The notes beneath the pieces are model-generated. The model did no database searches and was not told the DNA's origin. It saw only the letters and a program-made list of their open reading frames with translations. From Halarchaeum grantii (GTDB lineage: Archaea; Halobacteriota; Halobacteria; Halobacteriales; Halobacteriaceae): 64,000 nt of DNA. The position numbers and the translations under genes are program-made. The stretch is from the NCBI RefSeq assembly GCF_014647455.2, contig NZ_BMPF01000002.1, positions 310,001-374,000 of the forward strand, given 5' to 3'. Positions 8,626-16,577 of the stretch are shown here, in pieces (the stretch's first letter is position 1; every line of letters starts with the position of its first letter).

Positions 8626-9000
8626 GTGAAGCCGTCGCGTCGCCTCTCGGTGGACGTGCGAGTCGTCCACGAGCGCGGCGGCGAGTCGGTCCTCGCGAGC
8701 GACGTCGACGTCGCGGACTCCGTCCTCTCGCGGGCGCGCGGGCTGATGTTCCGGCGCTCGATACCGCACGGGTACGCGCTCGTCTTCGAGTTCGGGGGGC
8801 GAAAACGCCGGGGCGTCCACATGGTCTTCGTCCCGTTCGCCATCGACGTGCTCTGGCTCGTCGATGAGGAGGTCCAGCGCGTGGAGACGCTGGCGGCGTG
8901 GACGGGCCTCGCGAGCGCGGAGGCGGACCGGCTGATCGAACTCCCGGCCGGCCGGGCCGACGGCGTCCGCGTCGGCGACAGGGTTCGCGTCGAACCCTGA
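8626..9000 (+). CDS. DUF192 family protein
   Basis: A protein of about 124 residues of the DUF192 family, whose hallmark SRARGLMFRRSIPHGYALVFEF and the later HMVFVPFAIDVLWLVDEE block are both present. The function of the family is not established. The start is uncertain: in-frame GTG codons lie at 8608, 8626 and 8656. The one at 8626 is listed because an A-rich CCAAAAGC element lies about 30 bases upstream, the spacing for a leaderless message. Other haloarchaeal members start near the VRVVHE segment (8656). It is divergent from the DUF7097 gene. Confidence 0.8.
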   Translation: MKPSRRLSVDVRVVHERGGESVLASDVDVADSVLSRARGLMFRRSIPHGYALVFEFGGRKRRGVHMVFVPFAIDVLWLVDEEVQRVETLAAWTGLASAEADRLIELPAGRADGVRVGDRVRVEP

Positions 9001-9059
9001 CGGTCGTTCGTGTCGGACCCGACCGGTTTATGTAGTTCGGGCGTATTCGTGCAGACACG

Positions 9060-9131
9060 ATGACGACACCACAGTCGTCGGAGGATAGAGGAAGTCGCCG
9101 CAAGGCGGCTGGCCGTGAAATCCGACGGTAA
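9060..9131 (+). CDS. Possible 23-residue upstream ORF ahead of cimA
   Basis: ATG at 9060 opens a 23-codon frame (MTTPQSSEDRGSRRKAAGREIRR) ending in TAA at 9129. A TATA-like GGTTTATG centred at 9029 is about 30 bases upstream, so this ATG sits where a leaderless message would start. The frame ends before the citramalate synthase start at 9163 and is in a different frame from it. It contains CGCC-GCAA-GGCG, a GNRA-loop hairpin. It has one Ile and no Leu or Val, so a classical branched-chain attenuator peptide is not obvious. It may equally be a frameshifted old N-terminus. Confidence 0.3.
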   Translation: MTTPQSSEDRGSRRKAAGREIRR

Positions 9132-9162
9132 CGAAACCCCGAACACAACCAGCGAGTTCTCG

Positions 9163-10689
9163 ATGGACTTCTTCTCGAACGACACCCTCAGCGACGGCGA
9201 CGTACAGTTCCTAGACACGACGCTCCGGGACGGCGAGCAGGCGCCCGGAGTCTCCCTCAGCGCGGACCAGAAGGCGGGTATCGCCCGCCGACTGGACGAC
9301 GCGGGCGTCGCGGCCATCGAGGCCGGGAGCGCCTGCACGAGCGCGGCGGAGCGCGAGACGATCCGGCGCGTCACGGGCCTCGGCCTCGACGCGCGCATCA
9401 CGAGCTTCTGTCGCGGCGTCCAGCGCGACGTCGACCTCGCGATGGACTGCGGCGTCGACGGCGTCCACATCGTCGTTCCGGCGAGCGACCGGCACGTCGA
9501 GGGGAAGGTCGGCTCGACGCGCGAGGAGGTCGTCGAGAAGACGAGCGAGCTCGTCGCGTACGCGAAGGAGAACGACCTCTGGGTCGAGGTCATCGGCGAG
9601 GACGGGTCCCGGGCCGATTACGACTACCTCGAAGCGCAGGCCGAGGCCGCCTTCGAGGCGGGCGCGGACCGCTTCTGCTTCGCGGACACGGTCGGGCACG
9701 CCTCCCCGGAGGAAGTCTACGAGGGCGTCAGTCGCCTCGCCGAGCACGGCCCGGTCGGCGTGCACACGCACGACGACCTCGGGCTCGCGGTGACGAACGC
9801 GCTCGCGGGCATCGCGGCGGGCGCGGACCTCGTGCACGGCACCATCAACGGCATCGGCGAGCGCGCGGGCAACGTCGCCCTGGAGGAGATGGCGATCGCG
9901 CTCTGGCACTGCTACGACGTCGAGCCGATGGAGACCGAGCACCTCTACGAGGTCGCGTCCTACGTCGCGGAGGCGACGGGTATCCCGCTCCCGCCGAACA
10001 AGGCGGTGTCGGGCGAGAACGCGTTCGCGCACGAGTCCGGCATCCACACGGACGGCACCCTGAAGGACGAGCGGATGTACGAGCCCTATCCCCCGGAGGC
10101 CGTCGGCCGGGAGCGCCGCCTCGTCCTCGGGAAGCACGCGGGGCGCGCCGGCGTCCGCGCGGCGCTCGCCGAGCACGACGTCGACCTCGACGACGAGGCG
10201 CTCGCGGCGGTCGTCGAGCGCGTGAAGACGCTGGGCGAGAAGGGCCGTCGCGTCACGGACGCGGACCTCCTCACCATCGCGGAGGACGTCCGCGGGCGCT
10301 CGCGCGAGCGCCGCGTCGAGCTCCTCGACCTGACGGCGGCGAGCGGGTCGGGGACGCCGTCGGCGAGCGTGCGCGTGCGCGTTGACGGCGACGAGCGCAC
10401 GGCCGCAGGGACGGGGAGCGGCCCGGTCGACGCCGCGCTCTCCGCGACGCGCCAGGCGCTCGGCTCCGAGTTCTCCTTCCACCTCGAGTCCTACCACGTG
10501 GACGCGATCACGGGCGGGACGGACGCCGTGGTCACGGTCGACGTCGAGGTCTCGCGCGGCGACCGCTCGGTGTCGGTCTCCGCGAGCGACGCCGACATCA
10601 CGGTCGCGAGCGTCACGGCGGTGCTGGACGCGCTCGACCGCCTCCTCCCCGAGGTCGAGAACGAGGAGACCGTCCCCGCCGACGACTGA
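9163..10689 (+). CDS. cimA: Citramalate synthase / isopropylmalate synthase family
   Basis: A 508-residue enzyme of the alpha-isopropylmalate/homocitrate synthase family. The DTTLRDGEQAPG active-site motif opens the TIM barrel, followed by the VHTHDDLGLAVTNALAGI metal site and GIGERAGN; the C-terminal third is the LeuA dimer/allosteric domain. I favour (R)-citramalate synthase, which condenses pyruvate and acetyl-CoA on the route to isoleucine, because the sequence resembles haloarchaeal proteins so named; 2-isopropylmalate synthase remains possible. The ATG at 9163 (MDFFSNDTL) is chosen over GTG at 9115. Confidence 0.82.
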   Translation: MDFFSNDTLSDGDVQFLDTTLRDGEQAPGVSLSADQKAGIARRLDDAGVAAIEAGSACTSAAERETIRRVTGLGLDARITSFCRGVQRDVDLAMDCGVDGVHIVVPASDRHVEGKVGSTREEVVEKTSELVAYAKENDLWVEVIGEDGSRADYDYLEAQAEAAFEAGADRFCFADTVGHASPEEVYEGVSRLAEHGPVGVHTHDDLGLAVTNALAGIAAGADLVHGTINGIGERAGNVALEEMAIALWHCYDVEPMETEHLYEVASYVAEATGIPLPPNKAVSGENAFAHESGIHTDGTLKDERMYEPYPPEAVGRERRLVLGKHAGRAGVRAALAEHDVDLDDEALAAVVERVKTLGEKGRRVTDADLLTIAEDVRGRSRERRVELLDLTAASGSGTPSASVRVRVDGDERTAAGTGSGPVDAALSATRQALGSEFSFHLESYHVDAITGGTDAVVTVDVEVSRGDRSVSVSASDADITVASVTAVLDALDRLLPEVENEETVPADD

Positions 10690-10776
10690 CGCGAGTCGCG
10701 ACGCACGTCGGTGACTCGCCACGGGGCACCCTCGGTCCGCCGGACCGACTTTACGTGTCGCGTGCCAACACCCTGC

Positions 10777-10809
10777 ATGGTGATGCAGGATGAGCGACCC
10801 ACCGAGTGA
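10777..10809 (+). CDS. Possible 10-residue leaderless upstream ORF
   Basis: ATG at 10777 opens MVMQDERPTE and stops at TGA 10807, overlapping the DUF7522 start at 10790 out of frame. A TATA-like CTTTACGTG is centred about 26 bases upstream, so transcription probably begins at or near this ATG. It could be a leader that lowers or couples translation of the downstream gene. Confidence 0.25.
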   Translation: MVMQDERPTE

Positions 10810-11155
10810 GAAACTGACGCGCGCGTGTCGAAGCGCCATCGGCGACTCGTTGCGCAGCGTCGTCTACTTCACCGAAGACGACTACGAACAGGTCTACCTC
10901 CGCGACGACTTGGAGCGAAGCGCGGACCTGGCGTCGTTCGTGGAGAACGAGCGAAGCGGCTTCGAACGCCGGGAGACCGGCGCGAACTCCGAGTTGGGGC
11001 CGTACGACTACACCATCCACAGCCACGCGGACGGCGCGTTGACGCGCGTCATCCTCGGCGAGGAGGGCGTCTTCGTCACGACCGACCCGCTCTCGACGGC
11101 GCGCTTCGAGGAGGTCGCGATCGCCGTCCGTGACGTCCTCGACGGCGCGACGTGA
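10790..11155 (+). CDS. DUF7522-like haloarchaeal protein
   Basis: A 121-residue acidic protein that I match from memory to DUF7522. Recognisable parts are CRSAIGDSLRSVVYFTEDDYEQVYLRDDLE-type N-terminal half (residues about 11-42) and a beta-rich C-terminal half with DYTIHSHADGALTRVI and GEEGVFVTTDPL. It looks like a small alpha-beta sensor-like fold, but no ligand residues are evident and the function is unknown. Translation must start inside an out-of-frame upstream ORF beginning at 10777. Confidence 0.72.
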   Translation: MSDPPSEKLTRACRSAIGDSLRSVVYFTEDDYEQVYLRDDLERSADLASFVENERSGFERRETGANSELGPYDYTIHSHADGALTRVILGEEGVFVTTDPLSTARFEEVAIAVRDVLDGAT

Positions 11156-11237
11156 CGCCGGCGGCGCCGCACGGAGCGACCGCTATCCGGATGCGAGCGA
11201 GGGACCCGTCGCTATCGCGTGCGGGTTCGTCAGAAGA

Positions 11238-11322
11238 CGCCGAGGGTGAGATTTGAACTCACGAGTCCGTATGGACAGTTGCTTTCGAGGCAACCGCCTT
11301 GGCCAGGCTAGGCTACCTCGGC
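11238..11322 (-). tRNA. tRNA-Ser (anticodon CGA)
   Basis: The minus strand folds into an 85-base class II tRNA. The acceptor GCCGAGG pairs with CCTCGGC, the anticodon arm is GTTGC-CTCGAAA-GCAAC giving CGA, a long variable arm GTCC-ATAC-GGAC follows, and the T arm is GTGAG-TTCAAAT-CTCAC. The discriminator is G, as for serine. CCA is not encoded and no intron is present. It reads UCG codons. Confidence 0.95.
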
Positions 11323-11419
11323 TCACTTCCCCCTATTCGGGGTTCGACTTTAGCCGTTTCGATTCGCGGGCGAGCGACGCGGCGGGGTCGACCCCGACGT
11401 GTCCGAACGACCGGCAACC

Positions 11420-11445
11420 CTATGGTGATACGTGTCACCGCATAG
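11420..11445. promoter_or_regulatory. Dyad operator-like site ahead of moxR
   Basis: GGTGATACGTGTCACC (11424-11439) is a 16-base palindrome with a single mismatched pair (positions 6 and 11), and CTATG / CATAG extend it on either side. It ends four bases before the moxR ATG at 11449, so it would cover the transcription start of a leaderless message. That placement suits a repressor. Confidence 0.55.
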
Positions 11446-11448
11446 ACC

Positions 11449-12399
11449 ATGAACGTCGAGGAGGCGAGTGCGGACGTCGAATCGGTGCTGGACGCCGTCG
11501 CGGACGCCGTGGTCGCCGACCGGTCGTTTCTCGAAACGGTTTCCGTCGGACTGCTCGCGCGCGGGCACGTCCTCCTCGAGGACGTCCCCGGGACGGGGAA
11601 GACGCTGACCGCGCGCTCGCTGACGCGCGCGCTCGGCCTCGAGTTCTCGCGCATCCAGTTCACCCCCGACCTCCTGCCCTCGGACGTCATCGGGACGCAC
11701 GTCTTCGACGAGGCCGAACGCGAGTTCGAGTTCAACGAGGGGCCGATCTTCGGGAACGTCGTGCTCGCCGACGAGATCAACCGCGCGCCGCCGAAGACGC
11801 AGGCCGCGCTCCTCGAGGCCATGGAGGAGGGCCAAGTGACGGTGGACGGCGAGACGCACGCCCTCCCCGACCCCTTCTTCGTCGTCGCCACCCAGAACCC
11901 CGTCGAGCAGGAGGGAACCTTCCAACTCCCCGAAGCCCAGCTCGACCGCTTCGTCGTGAAGTCCTCGGTGGGGTATCCCGACCTCGAGGGCGAGCGCGAG
12001 ATACTGCGCCGGCGCGCCGGCCGGACGAGCCAGTCGCCGGACGTCGAGCGCGTCCTCTCCATCGAGGGGGTCCGCGACCTCCAGACCACCCCCGAAGCCG
12101 TCCGCGTCGAGGACGACGTCCTCGACTACATCGCGGACGTGGCGCGCGCGACCCGCGAGGACCGCCGCGTCGAGGTCGGCGTGAGCCCGCGGGGCACCCA
12201 GCGGCTCTTCGAGGCGGCGCGCGCCTACGCCGTCGTCGCGGGCCGCGAGTACGTCACGCCGAGCGACGTGAAGCGCGTCGCGACGCCCGTGCTCGCCCAC
12301 CGCCTCGTGCTGACGCCGGACGCGACGGTGAGCGGGACGGAGAAGGCGTCCGTGGTCGATTCGGTCCTCGAGCGCGTCGCGGTACCGACCGTCGACTAG
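11449..12399 (+). CDS. MoxR family AAA+ ATPase
   Basis: A 316-residue MoxR-type AAA+ ATPase. Walker A is GTGKT at 48-52, Walker B is VVLADE ending at residue 109, and sensor 1 lies in VVATQNPVEQEGTF. MoxR proteins act as chaperones that help mature metal- or VWA-containing complexes and are usually paired with DUF58 proteins, as here. Unusually the partner genes are convergent rather than in the same operon: its TAG stop shares the tetranucleotide CTAG with the stop of the DUF7519 gene. A dyad overlaps its predicted transcription start. Confidence 0.92.
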   Translation: MNVEEASADVESVLDAVADAVVADRSFLETVSVGLLARGHVLLEDVPGTGKTLTARSLTRALGLEFSRIQFTPDLLPSDVIGTHVFDEAEREFEFNEGPIFGNVVLADEINRAPPKTQAALLEAMEEGQVTVDGETHALPDPFFVVATQNPVEQEGTFQLPEAQLDRFVVKSSVGYPDLEGEREILRRRAGRTSQSPDVERVLSIEGVRDLQTTPEAVRVEDDVLDYIADVARATREDRRVEVGVSPRGTQRLFEAARAYAVVAGREYVTPSDVKRVATPVLAHRLVLTPDATVSGTEKASVVDSVLERVAVPTVD

Positions 12400-12893
12400 C
12401 GCAGCGTCCACGCGAGGACGAGCGCGCCGACGAGGAGCGCGACGAGCGCGCCGACCGGCCGGCCCCCGAAGCCGCCGAGCGCGACGCCGTAGACGGCGGC
12501 CCCGGCGAGCGCGAGGACGCCGGCGCTCGCGGCGGCGTGAACGAGTTCGGCGTCGCGCGTCCGCGCCTCGACGCCGAGTTGCTCGCCGAGCGAGAGCGCG
12601 TTCTCCCCGACGTCCCACGCGAAGAGCGCGGCGGCCGCGACGGCGAGCGCGGGGAGCGGCCCGGCGTCGAAGGCCCCGAGGAGGACGGCGGCGAGCGCGA
12701 GCAGGACCGCGCCGACCGCGAGGTCGCGGCGGCGGCCACGGCGCACGCCGGCCGCGAGCGCCGCCGTCCCGGCGATAGCTGCCGTGACGGGGTAGAGGCC
12801 GCCGACGGCAGCGACGGCGACGCCGAGGACGCCAGCGAGGACGGCGAGCGTCGCGCCGAGTCGCGTCGGCGCGCGCGCGACGGGGTCGCTCAC
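12396..12893 (-). CDS. DUF7519-like membrane protein
   Basis: A 165-residue hydrophobic protein with about five membrane segments, Ala/Gly/Val/Leu-rich throughout. It is the last gene of the DUF4129-DUF7269-DUF58 operon and starts at GTG 12893, overlapping the DUF58 stop by four bases (GTGA). I assign DUF7519 from memory of the usual neighbourhood. Function is unknown; the context suggests a membrane partner of the MoxR/DUF58 module. Confidence 0.7.
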   Translation of the reverse strand: MSDPVARAPTRLGATLAVLAGVLGVAVAAVGGLYPVTAAIAGTAALAAGVRRGRRRDLAVGAVLLALAAVLLGAFDAGPLPALAVAAAALFAWDVGENALSLGEQLGVEARTRDAELVHAAASAGVLALAGAAVYGVALGGFGGRPVGALVALLVGALVLAWTLR

Positions 12894-14155
12894 CGCGACC
12901 ACCTCGTGGCCGTCCGGGCGAGCGCGACGGCGAGCGGGGTCACCGGGTCCCAGTCGACGACGCGGACGCCGGCGCTCCGGAGCTCGCGGACGCGGCCGCG
13001 ACGCTCGACGGCGGCGAGTCGCCCGCCGACGCTCTCGCGGCCGGTGACGTCGGGACTGAGCACGGTGACGGGGTAGCCGTGGCTCTCGAGGCGGCGCGCG
13101 GTGAACGCGCTCGTGCCGTCGAGGAGGGGCGTGGCGAGGACGATCTGCGCGTCGCGGGGGACGTTCTTGCGGAGGCGGCGGAACGCGAGCGCGTCCGCCG
13201 TCGACACGTCGGGGTCGCTCGGCGGGAAGGCGTCGTCGAGCGCGAGGCGCTCGCGGAGGCGGAGGCGGTGGTCGCGCCCGCTCCCCGGCGCGAGCCACGT
13301 CCACGTCGGCCCGTAGGCGGCGAGGCCGACCTGGTCGCCGGCGTCGAGGAGGGCGGCGGCGACGTCGCCGGCGCCGCGCAGTTCGTGCTCGAGCGCGGCG
13401 ACCCCCTCCGCGTCGGTGGCATAGGCGTGCGCGCGGGCGTCGACGACGAGGACGACGCTCGCGGCGCGCTCCTCGCTGAACTGGACGGTCGAGAGGTCGC
13501 CGGTGCGCGCCAGGCGGCGCCAGTCGACGCGCGAGAGCGGGTCGCCGGGGCGGTACTCGCGGACGGCGTTGAACTCGACGCCGCTGCCCGGGGAGCTGGT
13601 GGTGACGCGGCCGACGCGCCGGAGCGTCTGCGGGCGGAGCGGCGGCGCGTCGATCACGGTGAGCGGGGGCACGCAGGTGAGCGCCGTCTCGGTGGCGACG
13701 CGCGTCTCGCGTTCGAGCGACCCCGGGAGGTTGCGCGCGTAGGCGGTGAGCGGGGCGAACTCGTGGCGGCCGCGCGTCGCCTCGACGGTGTACGTGAAGG
13801 TGAGCGTGCGGCCGCTGCGGAGCGCGCTCGCGGCGCGCGGCGAGCCGTCGACCACGTCGAGGGCGTCGGGGACGCCGTCGACGACGCGGAGGTCGGGGAG
13901 GAACGCGCCGTCGTTCGTGACGGTGACGGTGACGCGCACGTCCTCGCCGGGGTCGGGGTCGGTCTCGGAGAGCGTGCGCTCGAGGGTGAGCGCGGGGTCG
14001 GGGGCGTCGGCGGCGTCGGCGTAGCCGGCGACGGCGACCGCGAGCGCGCCGACGAGGAGGACGGCGGGCGAGCGCAGTATCGCGGCGAGGCCGGCGGCGG
14101 CGAACGCGAGCGCGGTGACGCCCGTCCAGCGCTCGGTGCGTCGCGGGTCGCTCAC
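12890..14155 (-). CDS. DUF58 domain protein
   Basis: A 421-residue DUF58 protein with two N-terminal membrane helices (residues about 11-45), an extracytoplasmic-looking beta-rich region with VTVTVTNDGAFLPDL, and the DUF58 core EYRPGDPLSRVDWRRLARTGDL near residue 213. A VWA-like segment follows (VVLVVDARAH). DUF58 proteins are standard partners of MoxR ATPases. Start GTG overlaps the previous stop by four bases, as at every junction of this operon. Confidence 0.88.
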   Translation of the reverse strand: MSDPRRTERWTGVTALAFAAAGLAAILRSPAVLLVGALAVAVAGYADAADAPDPALTLERTLSETDPDPGEDVRVTVTVTNDGAFLPDLRVVDGVPDALDVVDGSPRAASALRSGRTLTFTYTVEATRGRHEFAPLTAYARNLPGSLERETRVATETALTCVPPLTVIDAPPLRPQTLRRVGRVTTSSPGSGVEFNAVREYRPGDPLSRVDWRRLARTGDLSTVQFSEERAASVVLVVDARAHAYATDAEGVAALEHELRGAGDVAAALLDAGDQVGLAAYGPTWTWLAPGSGRDHRLRLRERLALDDAFPPSDPDVSTADALAFRRLRKNVPRDAQIVLATPLLDGTSAFTARRLESHGYPVTVLSPDVTGRESVGGRLAAVERRGRVRELRSAGVRVVDWDPVTPLAVALARTATRWSR

Positions 14156-14778
14156 GGCGCCACCTCCGTGCGGTCGGACGCGTCGCCGGCGGCGTCAGCG
14201 CTCGCGCCGGACCCGTCGTCGTGCAGGCCGGCGATGCGCTCGATTTCGGCGAGCGCGTGGCGGAAGCGGACGTCGAAGACGGACGCGCGCCCGAGGAGTT
14301 CGCGGAGGCGGAGGCGTCGCGGCGGGGCGGGCGGGTCGGCGGCGAAGAACGCGGCGGCGTGCGGGTTGTCCGTCCATGTCCCCGCCTCGAGGCGCGCCTC
14401 GGCGTCGGCTTCGGTGAGGCCGTCGGCTGTGACGAGGGTGTCGACGGCGAGGCGACGGAGGCGCTCCCGGGCGGTGGTGCGGGCACTGACGCGGGTGCCG
14501 GCGCGCGCGTTGGCGTACGTCCGGTCGAAGTCGCGGCCGGGTCGGTCGGCCGCTCGGCGGGTCTCGACGTCGGGCGTCGTGGGGCGGCGGACGGCGGCGC
14601 GTGTCGCGCGCGCGTCCCGGTAGACGAGGTAGGCGACGAGGAGCGCGACGCCGCCGACGACGGTAATGGCGGCGGTAGTGAGGGTGATACCGGCGACGAG
14701 GCCGGGGACGAACGCCGCCGCGGCGCCGCCGAGGGCGACGAGGACGCCGACGAGCGGGAGGAGGCGGCGACCGTTCAC
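14152..14778 (-). CDS. DUF7269-like membrane protein
   Basis: A 208-residue protein with two N-terminal membrane helices (residues about 7-55) followed by a soluble, Arg/Ala-rich helical domain. It sits between DUF4129 and DUF58 with four-base overlaps on both sides, so it is translated in step with them. The DUF7269 label is from memory of haloarchaeal MoxR/DUF58 loci. The cytoplasmic part has no visible catalytic motif. Confidence 0.7.
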   Translation of the reverse strand: MNGRRLLPLVGVLVALGGAAAAFVPGLVAGITLTTAAITVVGGVALLVAYLVYRDARATRAAVRRPTTPDVETRRAADRPGRDFDRTYANARAGTRVSARTTARERLRRLAVDTLVTADGLTEADAEARLEAGTWTDNPHAAAFFAADPPAPPRRLRLRELLGRASVFDVRFRHALAEIERIAGLHDDGSGASADAAGDASDRTEVAP

Positions 14779-15734
14779 GCCCCATCACCCCCGTCGTCGC
14801 CGTAGGCGGCCTCGATGGCGCGCAGCGCGTCGCGGGCGCGCCGAGCACGCTCGTCGTCGACCGCCGCGCCGCCGTAGCGGACGTCGTTGAACAGCTCGGT
14901 GAGGGTGTCGACGTGTTCGGCGGCCATGCCGGCGTCGCGGGCGGCGGCCGCGAACTCCTCGGGCGTGCTCGACTCGGGGTTGGGGACGTCGAGCAGGGCG
15001 GTCATCTCGCGCCACGCGCGGTAGACCTCGTTCTCGGCGTCGGTGCCGGCGTCGTCGATGCGGTCGGCGGCCGCGCCGGCGGCGCGGCCGACGTCCGTGA
15101 GCGTCTCCTCGTCGGGCGCGTCGTCGTCGGTGGTCGCGGGGTCGTCCGACCCGGCGGTCGCGTCGGTGTCGCCGCTGGCGCGGAGGAGGAGGACGGCGAG
15201 CACGAGGACGGCACCGACGAGGAGGAGCGCGAGCGCGGGCGGCGTGCTGACGGCGCCGACGGCCCCGCCGCCGCCGGAGCCGTTCCCGGTGAAGGGGAGC
15301 GGGGTGCTGGAGACGTTCGTCGAGACGGGCGGCGGTTGCTGCGTGGGGTAGTCGAGCGGGCCGCAGTTCGTGAGGAGCGCGTAGGCGACGAGGCCGGGGA
15401 GGAGGAGGACGCCGTAGACGGCGACCAGCGTCAGCCAGTCGTAGCGATAGACGAGGAGCGCGCCGACGAGGAGCGTGGCGAGGAGGACGCCGAGTTTGAA
15501 CTGCCACGTGAGGAGCGCGGGGACGCACGTCCCGACCGGAATCGGCGGCGGGCCGCCGCCGGACGCACCGCTCGCGTTCTGCTCGCTGCCGAGGACGCCA
15601 CCGCCACCGAGACCGCCACTGCCGCCGTTGCCGCCGACGCCGGTGGTGGTCGGGTCGGTGATGGTCGCCGCGGCCAGCCCGAGCGCGAGCAGGCAGACCC
15701 CGACGACGAGGAGGGCGCGAAGGGCGCGGTGCAC
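14775..15734 (-). CDS. DUF4129 domain protein
   Basis: A 319-residue membrane protein leading the operon. It has a signal-anchor-like first helix, a Gly/Ser-rich external loop with a single cysteine pair region, three further helices (residues about 70-120 and 165-190) and a C-terminal soluble DUF4129 domain containing VYRAWREMTALLDVPNPESSTPEEFA. In bacteria DUF4129 is often fused to transglutaminase; here no transglutaminase domain is present. The GTG start is supported by an excellent TATA box (15751-15763, reading TAATTATAACGC) 24 bases upstream, a leaderless arrangement. Confidence 0.83.
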   Translation of the reverse strand: MHRALRALLVVGVCLLALGLAAATITDPTTTGVGGNGGSGGLGGGGVLGSEQNASGASGGGPPPIPVGTCVPALLTWQFKLGVLLATLLVGALLVYRYDWLTLVAVYGVLLLPGLVAYALLTNCGPLDYPTQQPPPVSTNVSSTPLPFTGNGSGGGGAVGAVSTPPALALLLVGAVLVLAVLLLRASGDTDATAGSDDPATTDDDAPDEETLTDVGRAAGAAADRIDDAGTDAENEVYRAWREMTALLDVPNPESSTPEEFAAAARDAGMAAEHVDTLTELFNDVRYGGAAVDDERARRARDALRAIEAAYGDDGGDGA

Positions 15735-15750
15735 GGGTCAGTTGTTACCC

Positions 15751-15763
15751 GCGTTATAATTAG
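15751..15763 (-). promoter_or_regulatory. TATA box of the DUF4129-DUF58 operon
   Basis: On the minus strand CTAATTATAACGC is the most A+T-rich element of the 148-base gap before mnhG. Its centre is about 24 bases from GTG 15734, the spacing for a leaderless haloarchaeal transcript, and it fixes the start of the DUF4129 gene. Confidence 0.7.
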
Positions 15764-15882
15764 ACCTGTCGACATCGTGTGACTCGACCGCATGGAGCAG
15801 GGCGGGTGAGTGCGGGGGACGCGGGGGCGACGGCACGGTGGTGCGGCACGGCGACCGCCCCGCGACGCGAGCGCCGCGCGCG

Positions 15883-16293
15883 TCAGTCGTCCGAGTCGTC
15901 GGCGTCGGAGGGAGACGCGCGGAAGCCGTCCGGGTTCTCGTACATCGCGACGCCGAGTCTCCGCGCGGCGAGCGAGATGAGGTGCGCGCCGGTCGGCGCG
16001 GTGGCGAAGAGGAAGACGATGCCGACGAGCGAGGTGAGGCCGGCGTCGAACGGTCCGAAGCGGACGAAGCCCGCGAGGAACATCGACGCGGCGCCGAGCG
16101 TCGTCGCCTTCGACGTGGCGTGCATCCGGTTGTAGATGTCGGGGAAGCGCCAGAGGCCGACGGTCCCGACGATGAGGAAGAACGTTCCGACGAGCACGAG
16201 CGCGGCGACGACGGCGAGCCGGAGGTCCGAGGGGCCGGCGTGTGCGGCCTCGCTCGCTCCCTCGGTCGCGGCGGTGATGGCGGTCTGAATCAT
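15883..16293 (-). CDS. mnhG: Mrp antiporter subunit MnhG
   Basis: A 136-residue subunit of the multisubunit Na+/H+ antiporter. The signature GLWRFPDIYNRMHATSKATT lies around residues 46-65, with three membrane helices. The C-terminus carries an acidic tail (SPSDADDSDD) typical of halophiles. It is the last gene of the seven-gene mnh operon and overlaps mnhF by four bases. Confidence 0.92.
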   Translation of the reverse strand: MIQTAITAATEGASEAAHAGPSDLRLAVVAALVLVGTFFLIVGTVGLWRFPDIYNRMHATSKATTLGAASMFLAGFVRFGPFDAGLTSLVGIVFLFATAPTGAHLISLAARRLGVAMYENPDGFRASPSDADDSDD

Positions 16294-16577
16294 TCGATGA
16301 TGTCACCCTCGGTGAGGTATTTCGCGGCGACGACGGTCGTGACGAACCCGACGATGGCGAGCATGACGCCGACGAGGACGAAGAAGGACTGCTCGACCTC
16401 GATGGCGTGCAGGACGACGATCGCGACGACGCACGTCCCGATGGCGTCGAGCGCGACGGTGCGGTCGGGGACGGTCGGCCCGACGACGACGCGCACCGCG
16501 CACGCGAGCGTCGCGAGCGCCGCGACGACGGTTCCGAACGTGAGCACCGCGTAGTAGACGGTCTCGACGCTACTCAT
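16290..16577 (-). CDS. mnhF: Mrp antiporter subunit MnhF
   Basis: A 95-residue subunit with three membrane helices and the family block VVVGPTVPDRTVALDAIGT around residues 30-48. MnhF/MrpF is needed for assembly of the Na+/H+ antiporter complex. It overlaps mnhE by eight bases and mnhG by four, keeping the tight operon spacing. Confidence 0.9.
   Translation of the reverse strand: MSSVETVYYAVLTFGTVVAALATLACAVRVVVGPTVPDRTVALDAIGTCVVAIVVLHAIEVEQSFFVLVGVMLAIVGFVTTVVAAKYLTEGDIIE

Noticed and set aside
8608-8655. Longer start of the DUF192 protein at 8608 as certain
   Set aside because: Three GTG codons are possible; 8608 leaves too little room after the A-rich element, so it is mentioned but not chosen.
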